This document shows positions 1-6,790 of a DNA stretch of 64,000 nucleotides, in pieces. The position numbers and the translations under genes are program-made. The DNA is taken from positions 992,001-1,056,000 of the forward strand of contig OY843752.1 in assembly GCA_963693105.1 (NCBI GenBank), read 5' to 3'. This DNA comes from Oxydemutator sp963693105 (GTDB lineage Bacteria > Pseudomonadota > Gammaproteobacteria > Poriferisulfidales > Oxydemutatoraceae). The notes beneath the pieces are model-generated. The model made no database searches. It saw only the letters and a program-made list of their open reading frames with translations, and had not been told where the DNA came from. How positions within the stretch are numbered: the first letter of the stretch is position 1; each line of letters starts with the position of its first letter.

Positions 1-38
1 GTCCCGGGCGCCGCGGCGGTGTGATACTATCGGGAATT

Positions 39-806
39 ATGGAACGGCCTTCCGGTTTCAGTTCGGCGGACGGCGGCGGTGTATTCGCATTGCGCCTGCA
101 AGCGCCCGCGCACGCGCTTTTTCTTCAATGGCTGATTTTTTTCTCCGTGCTCGCGTTCATCCTGTGGCTGGCGTGGGAGCACGGACTGGCGCAGGACATT
201 TTCAGAACCGACCCGACCCGGCTGTCCATCGTCATTGCGCTGATTTTTACCGGCGGCACCGTTCATTGCGCGCTGCGCAGCGTGTTTTTGTCCGCGCAAC
301 TGAACGAACTCGGCAACATCACCGCCAACCCGCGCGCGCTGCGCCTGGACGACGGGCGATTGTCGCTCGCCGGCCGGCCGCTGGCGCCGTCGCTGGTGTC
401 CGATTACCTCGCCGGCGTTTTCCGCTGCCGCCAGGGGCCGCCCGGCGAGGCCGACCGCCACCAGTGGTCGCGGCTCGACGACGTGCTCGCCGAAGAGGCC
501 GGCGGCGCCCACGCCACCGGCTGGTTTTTCGCGCAACTGCTGATCAAACTGGGGCTGCTCGGAACGGTCATCGGTTTTATCCTGATGCTGTCCTCGATTA
601 CCGGCACGGCATCGTTCGAGCCGGAGCACGCGCACGAATTGTTCAGCGAGATGACGCGCGGCATGAGGGTCGCGCTCAACACGACGCTGGTCGGGCTGCT
701 CGGCACCATCCTGCTCGGTTTTCAGTATCTGCTGCTCGACCGCGCCGCCGACCGGCTGGTCGCCAACGCCGCGCATTTCGCCGAAACCCACTTCTTCGCG
801 CGGTGA
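39..806 (+). CDS. MotA/TolQ/ExbB-family proton channel subunit
   Basis: The 255-residue protein has four hydrophobic segments at about residues 27-46, 62-80, 161-185 and 208-232. The last two frame the conserved core of the MotA/TolQ/ExbB family, with small residues along the helices (LGLLGTVIGF, then LNTTLVGLLGTILLG). Members form a pentameric inner-membrane channel that couples proton flow to work in the periplasm through an ExbD/TolR partner, and such a partner follows 6 bp downstream. I chose the ATG at 39. An in-frame GTG at 21 is also possible, and the frame stays open to the window edge, so the true start could lie outside. The two downstream genes and a lipoprotein appear to belong to the same operon. 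No TonB, TolA or flagellar motor gene is present to say which process is driven. Confidence 0.75.
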   Translation: MERPSGFSSADGGGVFALRLQAPAHALFLQWLIFFSVLAFILWLAWEHGLAQDIFRTDPTRLSIVIALIFTGGTVHCALRSVFLSAQLNELGNITANPRALRLDDGRLSLAGRPLAPSLVSDYLAGVFRCRQGPPGEADRHQWSRLDDVLAEEAGGAHATGWFFAQLLIKLGLLGTVIGFILMLSSITGTASFEPEHAHELFSEMTRGMRVALNTTLVGLLGTILLGFQYLLLDRAADRLVANAAHFAETHFFAR

Positions 807-812
807 CGGGCG

Positions 813-1424
813 GTGTCTATCAGGCGACAATCCAGGGCCGACGGCATCGACCCTTTCACCGACCTCCTGTTCAACGTGCTGCTGATTTTCACTTTCCTGT
901 TCCTGATCGCGATTGTCTTTATGAACCCGCCCGCCAGAACCGGCGCCATTGACCTCAAAGCCGAGTACATCGTCACGGTCAAGTGGCCCGACCACAGCCC
1001 CGACGACATTGACATCTGGGTGCGCGACCCCGACGGCAGAATCGTCTGGTTCAGGAACACCGAGGACGGTTTCATGCACCTCGACCGCGACGACCGCGGC
1101 GTTTCCAACGACACCATCCGCGTGGATGGCGAGGAAATCGTCAACCCGCTGAACCAGGAGGTCATCACCATCCGCCACCTGGTGCCCGGCGAATACACCG
1201 TCAACCTGCACTACTACAAGTCGCTGTCGGAGCAGCCGGTCACCGCCGAGGTCAGCGTCGCGCGGGTCAACCCGTCGCTCGACATCGTGTTCTACGGCAA
1301 GGTCCTGCTGGAGAGGGCCGGCGTCGAGCGCACCGCGGTGCGTTTCAATCTTGAACGCGACGGCGGGGTCGCAGGCATCAACACGCTGCCGAAAGCCCTC
1401 GTCAGCGTCCGGGCGGAAGGATGA
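813..1424 (+). CDS. ExbD/TolR-like protein with an unusual periplasmic domain
   Basis: The 203-residue protein begins at a GTG. It has a short cytoplasmic N terminus, then one transmembrane helix at about residues 18-38 preceded by an Asp-containing motif (DPFTDLLFNVLL). Asp17 sits where ExbD and TolR carry their essential proton-binding aspartate. After the membrane helix come about 150 residues that do not look like the usual small ExbD periplasmic domain. They contain a WVRDPDGRIVWF pattern that resembles beta-sandwich folds of the DUF2135/YfaP type, but this is only a visual resemblance. The gene is 6 bp after the ExbB-like gene, so the two probably form one channel complex. The periplasmic domain probably reaches for an unknown partner, perhaps the lipoprotein encoded two genes downstream. 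Confidence 0.65.
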   Translation: MSIRRQSRADGIDPFTDLLFNVLLIFTFLFLIAIVFMNPPARTGAIDLKAEYIVTVKWPDHSPDDIDIWVRDPDGRIVWFRNTEDGFMHLDRDDRGVSNDTIRVDGEEIVNPLNQEVITIRHLVPGEYTVNLHYYKSLSEQPVTAEVSVARVNPSLDIVFYGKVLLERAGVERTAVRFNLERDGGVAGINTLPKALVSVRAEG

Positions 1425-1936
1425 GCGGCGCCATCATCGGCCTCACCGCGGCCTATGTGGCGCTCGCCGTGCTGCTGCTGAGCCTCAACATTTATTCGCG
1501 CTGGCCGCCGTGGGTCAAGGTCGGCGCGGTGGTGCTGACCGGCCTGCTGTATTACGTCACCTACCTGTCGCTCGAATCTTTCCTCGGCTGGCCGGCGCGC
1601 GCCTCGCTGCCGCAGAAATTCATGATGCTGTCCGGGAGCATAGACGAGCCCGACGAGGAGACCGGCAGCCAGGGCGCCATTTACATCTGGGCCGTGTCGC
1701 TGGACGACGACCGCCTCGCCGACGACCCGCGCGCCTACCGCGTGCCTTATTCGCGGCAGTCGCACGAGCAGGTCGGCGCCGCCCTCAGGCAATTGCGCGA
1801 CGGCATCGTGCAGGTCGGCGAGGTCGAGGAGGGGTCGCGCCGGCGCACGCGCGGCATCGGCAGCCTGTGGTCGGACGAGAAGGTCTCGCGCATCGTGATT
1901 TACGATCTGCCGGACCCCGATCTGCCGGACAAGTAA
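1421..1936 (+). CDS. Small inner-membrane protein of unknown function
   Basis: I do not recognise this 171-residue protein. Its ATG overlaps the preceding stop by four bases (ATGA), so it is translationally coupled to the ExbD-like gene. Two hydrophobic helices occupy about residues 4-22 and 31-48, separated by a short basic turn. The remaining 120 residues are soluble and charged, with YIWAVSLDDD and a C-terminal DLPDPDLPDK tail. The arrangement suggests an accessory subunit of the neighbouring proton-channel pair, but nothing in the sequence fixes a role. Confidence 0.55.
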   Translation: MSGAIIGLTAAYVALAVLLLSLNIYSRWPPWVKVGAVVLTGLLYYVTYLSLESFLGWPARASLPQKFMMLSGSIDEPDEETGSQGAIYIWAVSLDDDRLADDPRAYRVPYSRQSHEQVGAALRQLRDGIVQVGEVEEGSRRRTRGIGSLWSDEKVSRIVIYDLPDPDLPDK

Positions 1937-1947
1937 CGGGCGCCGGG

Positions 1948-2649
1948 ATGCACTTCGCGCGGTGGTGTTTTGCGGCGGCGGCGTGCGCCGTCATCGCCGC
2001 CTGCGGCAACGAGCCGCCGCGCGGCTACTTCCCGCTCGACGCGGGCCTGGTCTGGCATTACCAGGTGACGACGACGACGCCCTACAAGCGCGACCAAAGC
2101 GATTTCCGGATCGAAAGCCTGGGCGAGCGGCGGCTGGACGGCGAACTGCGCCACGTGCGCAAGACCGGCGCCGGCAACTACTACTACCTGCAACAACTGG
2201 ACGAGGGCATCGTGCGCGTCGCCCGGCGCAGCGTCATCGAGAAGCACCCGCGCCGCGACGACAGCGGCCGCTTTGTGCTGAAGAACCCGCTCCGGCCCGG
2301 CACCCGCTGGTCGTACCGCGTCAGGCCGTACCTGCTGGCGCGCCCGTTCCCGGTGGAGACCCGGCTCAAGCGCGCGTTCGACTACGAGATGAACTGGCAA
2401 ATCCTCGCCGCCGACGAGACGGTGGAAGTGCCGGCGGGGCGCTTTGAACAATGCCTGCACGTGCGCGGCGAGGCGCGGCTGGAAATCGCGCGCAGCCTCA
2501 GCATCGCCAGGGACAAAGTTGTCTTCAGAACCGACGAGTGGTACGCTCCGGGTGTCGGCCTGGTGCAACTGAAGCACGAGGAAATCATTGATTCGGACCA
2601 GGCCTACGGCGGCGCCATCACAATGCGTTTGACGGCGTTCAACTACTGA
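1948..2649 (+). CDS. Predicted lipoprotein of unknown function
   Basis: The 233-residue protein starts at the ATG at 1948, 11 bp after the previous stop. Its N terminus has a positively charged start, a hydrophobic stretch and a lipobox ending in VIAAC followed by Gly, so Cys19 is the likely lipidation site. Gly at the +2 position is compatible with transfer to the outer membrane. The mature part is rich in beta-type segments and Arg and has no motif I recognise. GLVWHYQVTTT near the start and WYAPGVGLVQLKHE near the end recall the beta-barrel-like repeats of small secreted lipoproteins. It lies between the ExbB/ExbD-like genes and dsbC, so it could be a periplasmic partner of the proton channel. 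Confidence 0.6.
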   Translation: MHFARWCFAAAACAVIAACGNEPPRGYFPLDAGLVWHYQVTTTTPYKRDQSDFRIESLGERRLDGELRHVRKTGAGNYYYLQQLDEGIVRVARRSVIEKHPRRDDSGRFVLKNPLRPGTRWSYRVRPYLLARPFPVETRLKRAFDYEMNWQILAADETVEVPAGRFEQCLHVRGEARLEIARSLSIARDKVVFRTDEWYAPGVGLVQLKHEEIIDSDQAYGGAITMRLTAFNY

Positions 2650-2657
2650 GGCGGATA

Positions 2658-3401
2658 ATGGCAAGAACAAAAATCATCTGCATTCTGCTGCTGGCGGCGG
2701 CGCTGGCCGCGCCCCGGGCCGGCGCGCAGACCATGACCATCGAGCAGGCCGGGCGTTATCTGGCGCCGTCGTTCCCGAATGTTCGCGTCGAGCAGGTGCG
2801 GCCGTCGCCGATGCCCGGTGTTCACGAGGTCGTCGCCGACGGCGCCATCTATTACCTGACGGACGACGGCGTGTTCCTGCTGGCCGGCGTGCTCTACGAT
2901 CTGAAAACAAACGTCAACCTGACCGAGCGCACCACCAACGAGTTGCGCCGCGCCGCCGCCGCCCGCGTCCGCGCCGAAGACACCATCGCCTACGCGCCCG
3001 AAGAAACGCTGCACACGGTCACCGCGTTCAGCGACGTGAACTGCCCCTACTGCCGCAAATTTCACGGCCAGATGGAGCGCGTTCACGAACTCGGCATCCG
3101 CGTGCAGTATCTGCTGATACCGCTTCTCGGCGAGGACTCGCTCCGCAAATCCGTCGCCGTGTGGTGCGCCGAAGACCGCCGCGCCGCGCTGGACCGCGCC
3201 AAGAGCGACGCCGCCGTCGCGCAAAAAGACTGCGACCACCCGCTGAGCCGCAACCTGCGCCTCGCAAAGACGCTCGGCGTACACGCCACGCCCGCCTTCC
3301 TGCTTGCCAACGGCAAATTGCTGAACGGCTACCGCACGCCCGACAACCTGCTGGAGGAAATCAAGCGCGCGTCCGCACCGGCCGCCGCCCCGTCTCATTA
3401 G
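2658..3401 (+). CDS. dsbC: Thiol:disulfide isomerase DsbC
   Basis: The 247-residue periplasmic protein has a cleavable signal peptide (about residues 1-23, ending AGAQ), a DsbC-type N-terminal dimerisation region and a thioredoxin-fold domain. The redox motif CPYC is at residues 129-132. Two further cysteines (in AVWCAED and QKDCDHP) match the second, structural disulfide of DsbC. The cis-Pro loop is HATPAF. DsbC rearranges wrong disulfides in exported proteins and is kept reduced by DsbD. The gene ends at the TAG at 3399-3401. The last 60 or so codons are repeated twice more just downstream together with the end of znuB on the other strand. Confidence 0.85.
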   Translation: MARTKIICILLLAAALAAPRAGAQTMTIEQAGRYLAPSFPNVRVEQVRPSPMPGVHEVVADGAIYYLTDDGVFLLAGVLYDLKTNVNLTERTTNELRRAAAARVRAEDTIAYAPEETLHTVTAFSDVNCPYCRKFHGQMERVHELGIRVQYLLIPLLGEDSLRKSVAVWCAEDRRAALDRAKSDAAVAQKDCDHPLSRNLRLAKTLGVHATPAFLLANGKLLNGYRTPDNLLEEIKRASAPAAAPSH

Positions 3402-3469
3402 CGCCGCTGCGCGCGCCGCCGAGCAGCGACAGCGGAAACACCACCGCGAACATCAGCGCCGCCGCCGTC

Positions 3470-3608
3470 GCGCAAAAAGACCGCAACCTGCGCCACGCCC
3501 GCCTTCCTGCTTGCCAACGGCAAATTGCTGAACGGCTACCGTACGCCCGACAACCTGCCGGAGGAAATCAAGCGCGCGTCCGCACCGGACGCCGCCCCGG
3601 CCCATTAG
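3470..3608 (+). pseudogene. Relic of dsbC 3' end, copy two (deleted)
   Basis: This is a damaged copy of the end of dsbC without a start. The residues around the second disulfide (CDHPLS) and the segment leading to the cis-Pro loop are deleted. The piece encoding LLANGKLLNGYRTPDN and the C-terminal tail to the TAG at 3606-3608 remains. It is not expected to make a protein. Confidence 0.75.
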
Positions 3609-3676
3609 CGCCGCTGCGCGCGCCGCCCAGCAGCGACAGCGGAAACACCACCGCGAACATCAGCGCCGCCGCCGCC

Positions 3677-3859
3677 ACGCAAAAAGACTGCGACCATCCG
3701 CTGAGCCGCAACCTGCGCCTCGCAAAGACGCTCGGCGTACACGCCACGCCCGCCTTCCTGCTTGCCAACGGCAAATTGCTGAACGGCTACCGCACGCCCG
3801 ACAACCTGCCGGAGGAAATCAAGCGCGCGTCCGCACCGGCCGCCGCCCCGACCCATTAG
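3677..3859 (+). pseudogene. Relic of dsbC 3' end, copy three
   Basis: This is a nearly complete copy of the last 57 or so dsbC codons, from QKDCDHPLSRN to the TAG at 3857-3859, with no start codon or N-terminal part. Its final 41 bp overlap the true 3' end of znuB on the opposite strand, which is the arrangement the ancestral convergent pair must have had. Confidence 0.75.
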
Positions 3860-4661
3860 CGCCGCTGCGCGCGCCGCCGAGCAGCGACAGCGGAAACACC
3901 ACCGCGAACATCAGCGCCGCCGCCGCCACGATGGACGGCCCCGACGGCGTGTCGAAAACCATCGAGCCGAAGATGCCGGCGATGACCGCCGCGGCGCCCA
4001 GCAACGCCGCGGCCACGGCCATGGCGCCGGTCGAGCGCACCAACTGGCGCGCCGTCGCCGCCGGGATAATCAGCATCGAGGTAATCAGCAGGATGCCGAC
4101 GATGCGCAAAAACACCGCGACGACGACCGTCATCAAAAACATCAGCAGCATGTGCATCCAGAACGTGTTGACGCCCTCGGCGCGCGCCAGGTCCTCGTGT
4201 ATCGTCATCAGCGTCAGCGACGACCAGTTGGCCATCAGCAGGCCGAGCACGATGGCGGCGCCGCCGTAAATCCAGTACAGGTCGCGGGCGGTCACGGCCA
4301 GGACATCGCCGAACAGATAGCCGTGCAGATCAAAGCGCGGGCTGTCGAGAAAACTGACGGCGACGACGCCGACGGAAAGCGCGGCGTGGGCGAGAATACC
4401 AAGCAGCGTGTCGGTCGCGAGCACGTTCTTTTGGCGCAGCCACACCAGCAGCACCGCGAACGCCGAGCATACGACGATGGTGCCGAGATGGACGCTGAAG
4501 CCGTAGAGTATCCCCAGCGCGACGCCGAGCAGCGCGCTGTGTGCCAGCGAATCGCCGAAGTAGGCCATGCGCCGCCACACGACGAAGCAGCCGAGCGCGC
4601 CGGCAATCAGCGCGACGCCGATGCCGGCGGCCAGCGCGCGCAGCACAAAATCTTCAGGCAC
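3819..4661 (-). CDS. znuB: Zinc ABC transporter permease ZnuB
   Basis: The 280-residue protein is an ABC-3 family permease with about eight hydrophobic helices. It has the family signature around residues 20-55 (GCFVVWRRMAYFGDSLAHSALLGVALG). Together with ZnuC (ATPase) and ZnuA (binding protein) it carries zinc through the inner membrane. Its start overlaps the end of znuC by 8 bp, so the two are one leftward transcript. The C-terminal tail (GSGRRPVRTRA) is read from sequence that also encodes the dsbC-like tail on the other strand. The tail may therefore have been changed by the local duplication. Confidence 0.88.
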   Translation of the reverse strand: MPEDFVLRALAAGIGVALIAGALGCFVVWRRMAYFGDSLAHSALLGVALGILYGFSVHLGTIVVCSAFAVLLVWLRQKNVLATDTLLGILAHAALSVGVVAVSFLDSPRFDLHGYLFGDVLAVTARDLYWIYGGAAIVLGLLMANWSSLTLMTIHEDLARAEGVNTFWMHMLLMFLMTVVVAVFLRIVGILLITSMLIIPAATARQLVRSTGAMAVAAALLGAAAVIAGIFGSMVFDTPSGPSIVAAAALMFAVVFPLSLLGGARSGANGSGRRPVRTRA

Positions 4662-5418
4662 GTTCGGCCTCGCCGCCGGCGCGGTCGTGCATGTGGTCGT
4701 GCACGTGGTCGTGTACGTGGTGATAGACCGACATCATCCGCGCCATGTCGTCGCCGAACAGCGCGATGAAATCCGGGTCTTTCGCGACCTCGTGCGGTTT
4801 GCCGGAGCAGCACACATGGTGAAACAAACAGACCACCCGCCGCGTCGAGGCCATCACCAGATGCAGGTCGTGCGACACCATCAGAATGCCCAGCGCACGC
4901 TCCTTATAGACCTGATCCAGCAGTTTGTAGAACGCCAGTTGCCCGGAAATGTCGAGATTTTGCGCCGGTTCGTCCAGCACCAGCAGTTGCGGCTCGCCGA
5001 GCAGCGCGCGCGCCAGCAGCACACGCTGCAATTCGCCGTCGGACAGCGCGTAGAGCGGCTGGTCGAGCACATCGGCGACCGCGGTCTCGGCGGCGACCCG
5101 CGCCACCGCCGCACGCCCGGCCCTGCGCCGCAGCGTCAGGAAGCGCCGTGTCGAAATCGGAATCGCGCGGTCGGTGGAAAACCGCTGCGGCACATAGCCG
5201 ATTTTCAGCCCCGGACCGCGCGTCACCGCGCCGCTGTCGGGCTTGTGGAAACCCAGCAGGCATTTCAGCAGCGTGGATTTGCCGGCGCCGTTCGGCCCGA
5301 CCACCGTGATGAAGTCGCGTTCGCCGACATGCAGGGAAACATCCTGCAACAGCGCGTGCCGCCCGCGCACGACGGTGACGTTGTGCGCGCTGATTAGTGG
5401 TTTGGGAATGGGAATCAT
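4654..5418 (-). CDS. znuC: Zinc ABC transporter ATP-binding protein ZnuC
   Basis: The 254-residue ATPase has a Walker A motif (GPNGAGKST), an ABC signature in the form LSDGELQRVLLARAL, a Walker B (LLVLDEP) and the switch histidine in VSHDLH. It energises zinc import with ZnuB. The C terminus ends in a histidine/aspartate repeat (YHHVHDHVHDHMHD) that could bind zinc and act as a local sensor or buffer. That repeat comes from a degenerate 12-bp DNA repeat at about 4686-4730. I chose the ATG at 5418. A TTG at 5424 is possible. The ATG overlaps the stop of the upstream TnpB remnant as ATGA, so that remnant is probably co-transcribed and coupled to it. Confidence 0.88.
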   Translation of the reverse strand: MIPIPKPLISAHNVTVVRGRHALLQDVSLHVGERDFITVVGPNGAGKSTLLKCLLGFHKPDSGAVTRGPGLKIGYVPQRFSTDRAIPISTRRFLTLRRRAGRAAVARVAAETAVADVLDQPLYALSDGELQRVLLARALLGEPQLLVLDEPAQNLDISGQLAFYKLLDQVYKERALGILMVSHDLHLVMASTRRVVCLFHHVCCSGKPHEVAKDPDFIALFGDDMARMMSVYHHVHDHVHDHMHDRAGGEAERA

Positions 5419-5834
5419 ATACAAAAGTCCACAGGGAACTTTTGTTCAATTTGACGCTTCACAGGCCGGGTAATCCCGCCGCCTCCACGTCCGGCAGCCC
5501 CATTCCCGGAGGCCAATATATTCAATGCCGCGTTGATGTCGGCATTTGCCCGATGTCCGCACTTCACGCAATGGAAGTCGGACTGTGTTTTTCTGTTCTG
5601 CTTTGCGGTGTGCCCACAGGCGCGGCACTTCTGACTGGTGTAGGCGGCGGGCACCTTCACCACGTTCGACTTGTAGCCCAGGCACTGATCCAGCTTGGCG
5701 TAGTCGTCGCGCAACCTGGCTACAAAGTGATTCCACACGAACCGGCAGGCTCCTGCCGTACCCCAAAGCATGGCGGTCTTCGCCACGCTTCGAGGATGGA
5801 GTCTGTATTGGATTGTTCGGTGCGTCTTGTTCAT
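5415..5834 (-). pseudogene. Internally deleted TnpB (IS200/IS605 family) remnant
   Basis: The 139-codon open frame joins the two ends of a TnpB/OrfB protein. Residues 1-53 match the N-terminal helix-turn-helix region (TIQYRLHPRS, then ACRFVWNHFVARLRDDYAKL). From about residue 54 it jumps to the C-terminal end with KVPAAYTSQKCRACGH, a second CVKCGH pair forming the four-cysteine zinc finger, and the last RuvC segment (NADINAALNIL). A full TnpB is about 370-400 residues, so some 250 are missing, including the first two RuvC catalytic acids. It cannot be an active nuclease. No TnpA is nearby. The frame is still open and its stop overlaps the znuC start, so it lies between any znuC promoter and znuC. 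Confidence 0.85.
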
Positions 5835-5935
5835 TTCACTTTTGCAAACTATTGTATATCAGTCCCCAAATTTGCTTTGGCCGTTATAATGGAAGGCAAG
5901 GCCGCATCCGGCCGCCATGACTTCATCTCACCGCA
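5835..5935. promoter_or_regulatory. Divergent znuCB/znuA control region
   Basis: This 101-bp gap separates the leftward tnpB remnant-znuC-znuB unit from rightward znuA. It is noticeably AT-richer than its surroundings. A TATAAT hexamer lies at 5885-5890 inside the imperfect palindrome TTGGCCGTTATAATGGAAGG. That resembles the GTTATAAT half-sites bound by the zinc repressor Zur, so zinc-controlled transcription is plausible. On the minus strand a TATACAAT-like sequence lies near 5850-5858. No clean -35 box accompanies either. The assignment to Zur rests on context and partial resemblance only. Confidence 0.4.
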
Positions 5936-6790
5936 TTGACTGAAACAAAAACCGTAGCGCTGGCCGTTTTGCTCCTGCTGCCGACGGCGGGGCAGGCCGC
6001 CACCGTCGTCGCCAGCATCGCGCCGATTCATTCGCTGGTGCAGGGCGTCATGGGCGAAACCGGCGCCGCGCACCTGCTGGTGCCGGCGTCGCAATCGCCG
6101 CACGGCGCGCACCTCAAGCCTTCCCGGATGAAGGCGCTGCACGACGCCGCCATCGTCTTTTATATCGCCGATGAGTTCGAGAGCTTTTTGCAAAAAGCCT
6201 TCCAGGTGCTGCCGGAGTCGGCGCACCGCGTCGCGCTGGCGGATGAGGCCGCCGCCGCGCCCGCCGTGGACGACCCGCACATCTGGCTCGACCCGCAGAC
6301 CGCGGCGCGTCTCGCGCCCATCATCGCGCGCCGCCTGGCCGCGGTGTCGCCGCAAAACCGCGCGCTCTACGAGACCAACGCCCTGGCCCTGTCGGCGCGC
6401 CTGTCGGCGCTCGACGAAAACCTGCGCCATCGTCTGGCCGCGGTGCGCGCCCGGCCCTTTGTCGTCTTCCACGACGCCTACCGGCATTTCACGCATCGCT
6501 ACGGCTTGTCGGTCGCCGCCGTCATCTCGCAGGATGCGCACGACCATCACGGCGCGCTGACCATCAGCCGCATCCGCGAAGTCGGCGCCGTCATCCGCCG
6601 CACCGGCGCCGTCTGTGTTTTCCACGAACCGCAGTTCCCGGCGCGCGCGCTGCATGCGCTGACCGCAGACCTCGACGTCAAAAGCGGCGTGCTCGACCCG
6701 CTCGGCGCCGGCCTCGAAACCGGCCCCGACCTGTATTTTCGCCTGCTGGAAAACCTCGCCGCCGGCGTCCACCGCTGTCTCTCCGCCTGA
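5936..6790 (+). CDS. znuA: Zinc ABC transporter periplasmic binding protein ZnuA
   Basis: The 284-residue protein of the cluster A-I metal-binding family starts at a TTG (5936); an ATG at 5917 is in another frame and stops at once. A signal peptide covers about residues 1-21. Metal-ligand candidates are His56/His59 (SPHGAHLKPS), the His in DDPHIWLDP, and the histidines in FHDAYRHFTHRYG. A C-terminal Asp/Glu region follows. The histidine-rich loop that many ZnuA proteins carry is almost absent. It delivers zinc to ZnuBC, encoded on the other strand. Its TGA shares an A with the purK start, so the two genes are co-transcribed. Confidence 0.85.
   Translation: MTETKTVALAVLLLLPTAGQAATVVASIAPIHSLVQGVMGETGAAHLLVPASQSPHGAHLKPSRMKALHDAAIVFYIADEFESFLQKAFQVLPESAHRVALADEAAAAPAVDDPHIWLDPQTAARLAPIIARRLAAVSPQNRALYETNALALSARLSALDENLRHRLAAVRARPFVVFHDAYRHFTHRYGLSVAAVISQDAHDHHGALTISRIREVGAVIRRTGAVCVFHEPQFPARALHALTADLDVKSGVLDPLGAGLETGPDLYFRLLENLAAGVHRCLSA

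Larger units (their letters stand above)
3212..3934. repeat. Triplicated convergent dsbC/znuB gene-end junction
   Basis: Three head-to-tail copies of one block are visible. Each copy holds the 3' end of dsbC on the plus strand and the last codons of znuB on the minus strand. The shared anchor GCAAAAAGAC occurs at about 3221, 3472 and 3679. The first period is 251 bp. The second is 207 bp because copy two lost about 44 bp in two internal deletions. The intact dsbC uses copy one and the intact znuB ends in copy three, so both genes survive and the middle is relic sequence. Copies differ by scattered substitutions (for example CTGGAGG against CCGGAGG), so the event is not recent. A GCC-rich stretch at the joins may have supplied microhomology. 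Confidence 0.85.

Noticed and set aside
39..1424. TonB-ExbBD iron uptake system
   Set aside because: There is no tonB, no TonB-dependent receptor, and the ExbD-like protein has an atypical periplasmic domain. Calling it ExbB/ExbD proper is not supported.
3161..3859. A 232-codon plus-strand frame across the dsbC/znuB repeats
   Set aside because: It starts out of frame inside dsbC and only enters the dsbC frame in the third copy. It is an accident of the repeated junction and has no start context.
5415..5834. Active RNA-guided TnpB nuclease
   Set aside because: The first two RuvC acidic residues and most of the protein are deleted. No guide RNA or TnpA can be identified.
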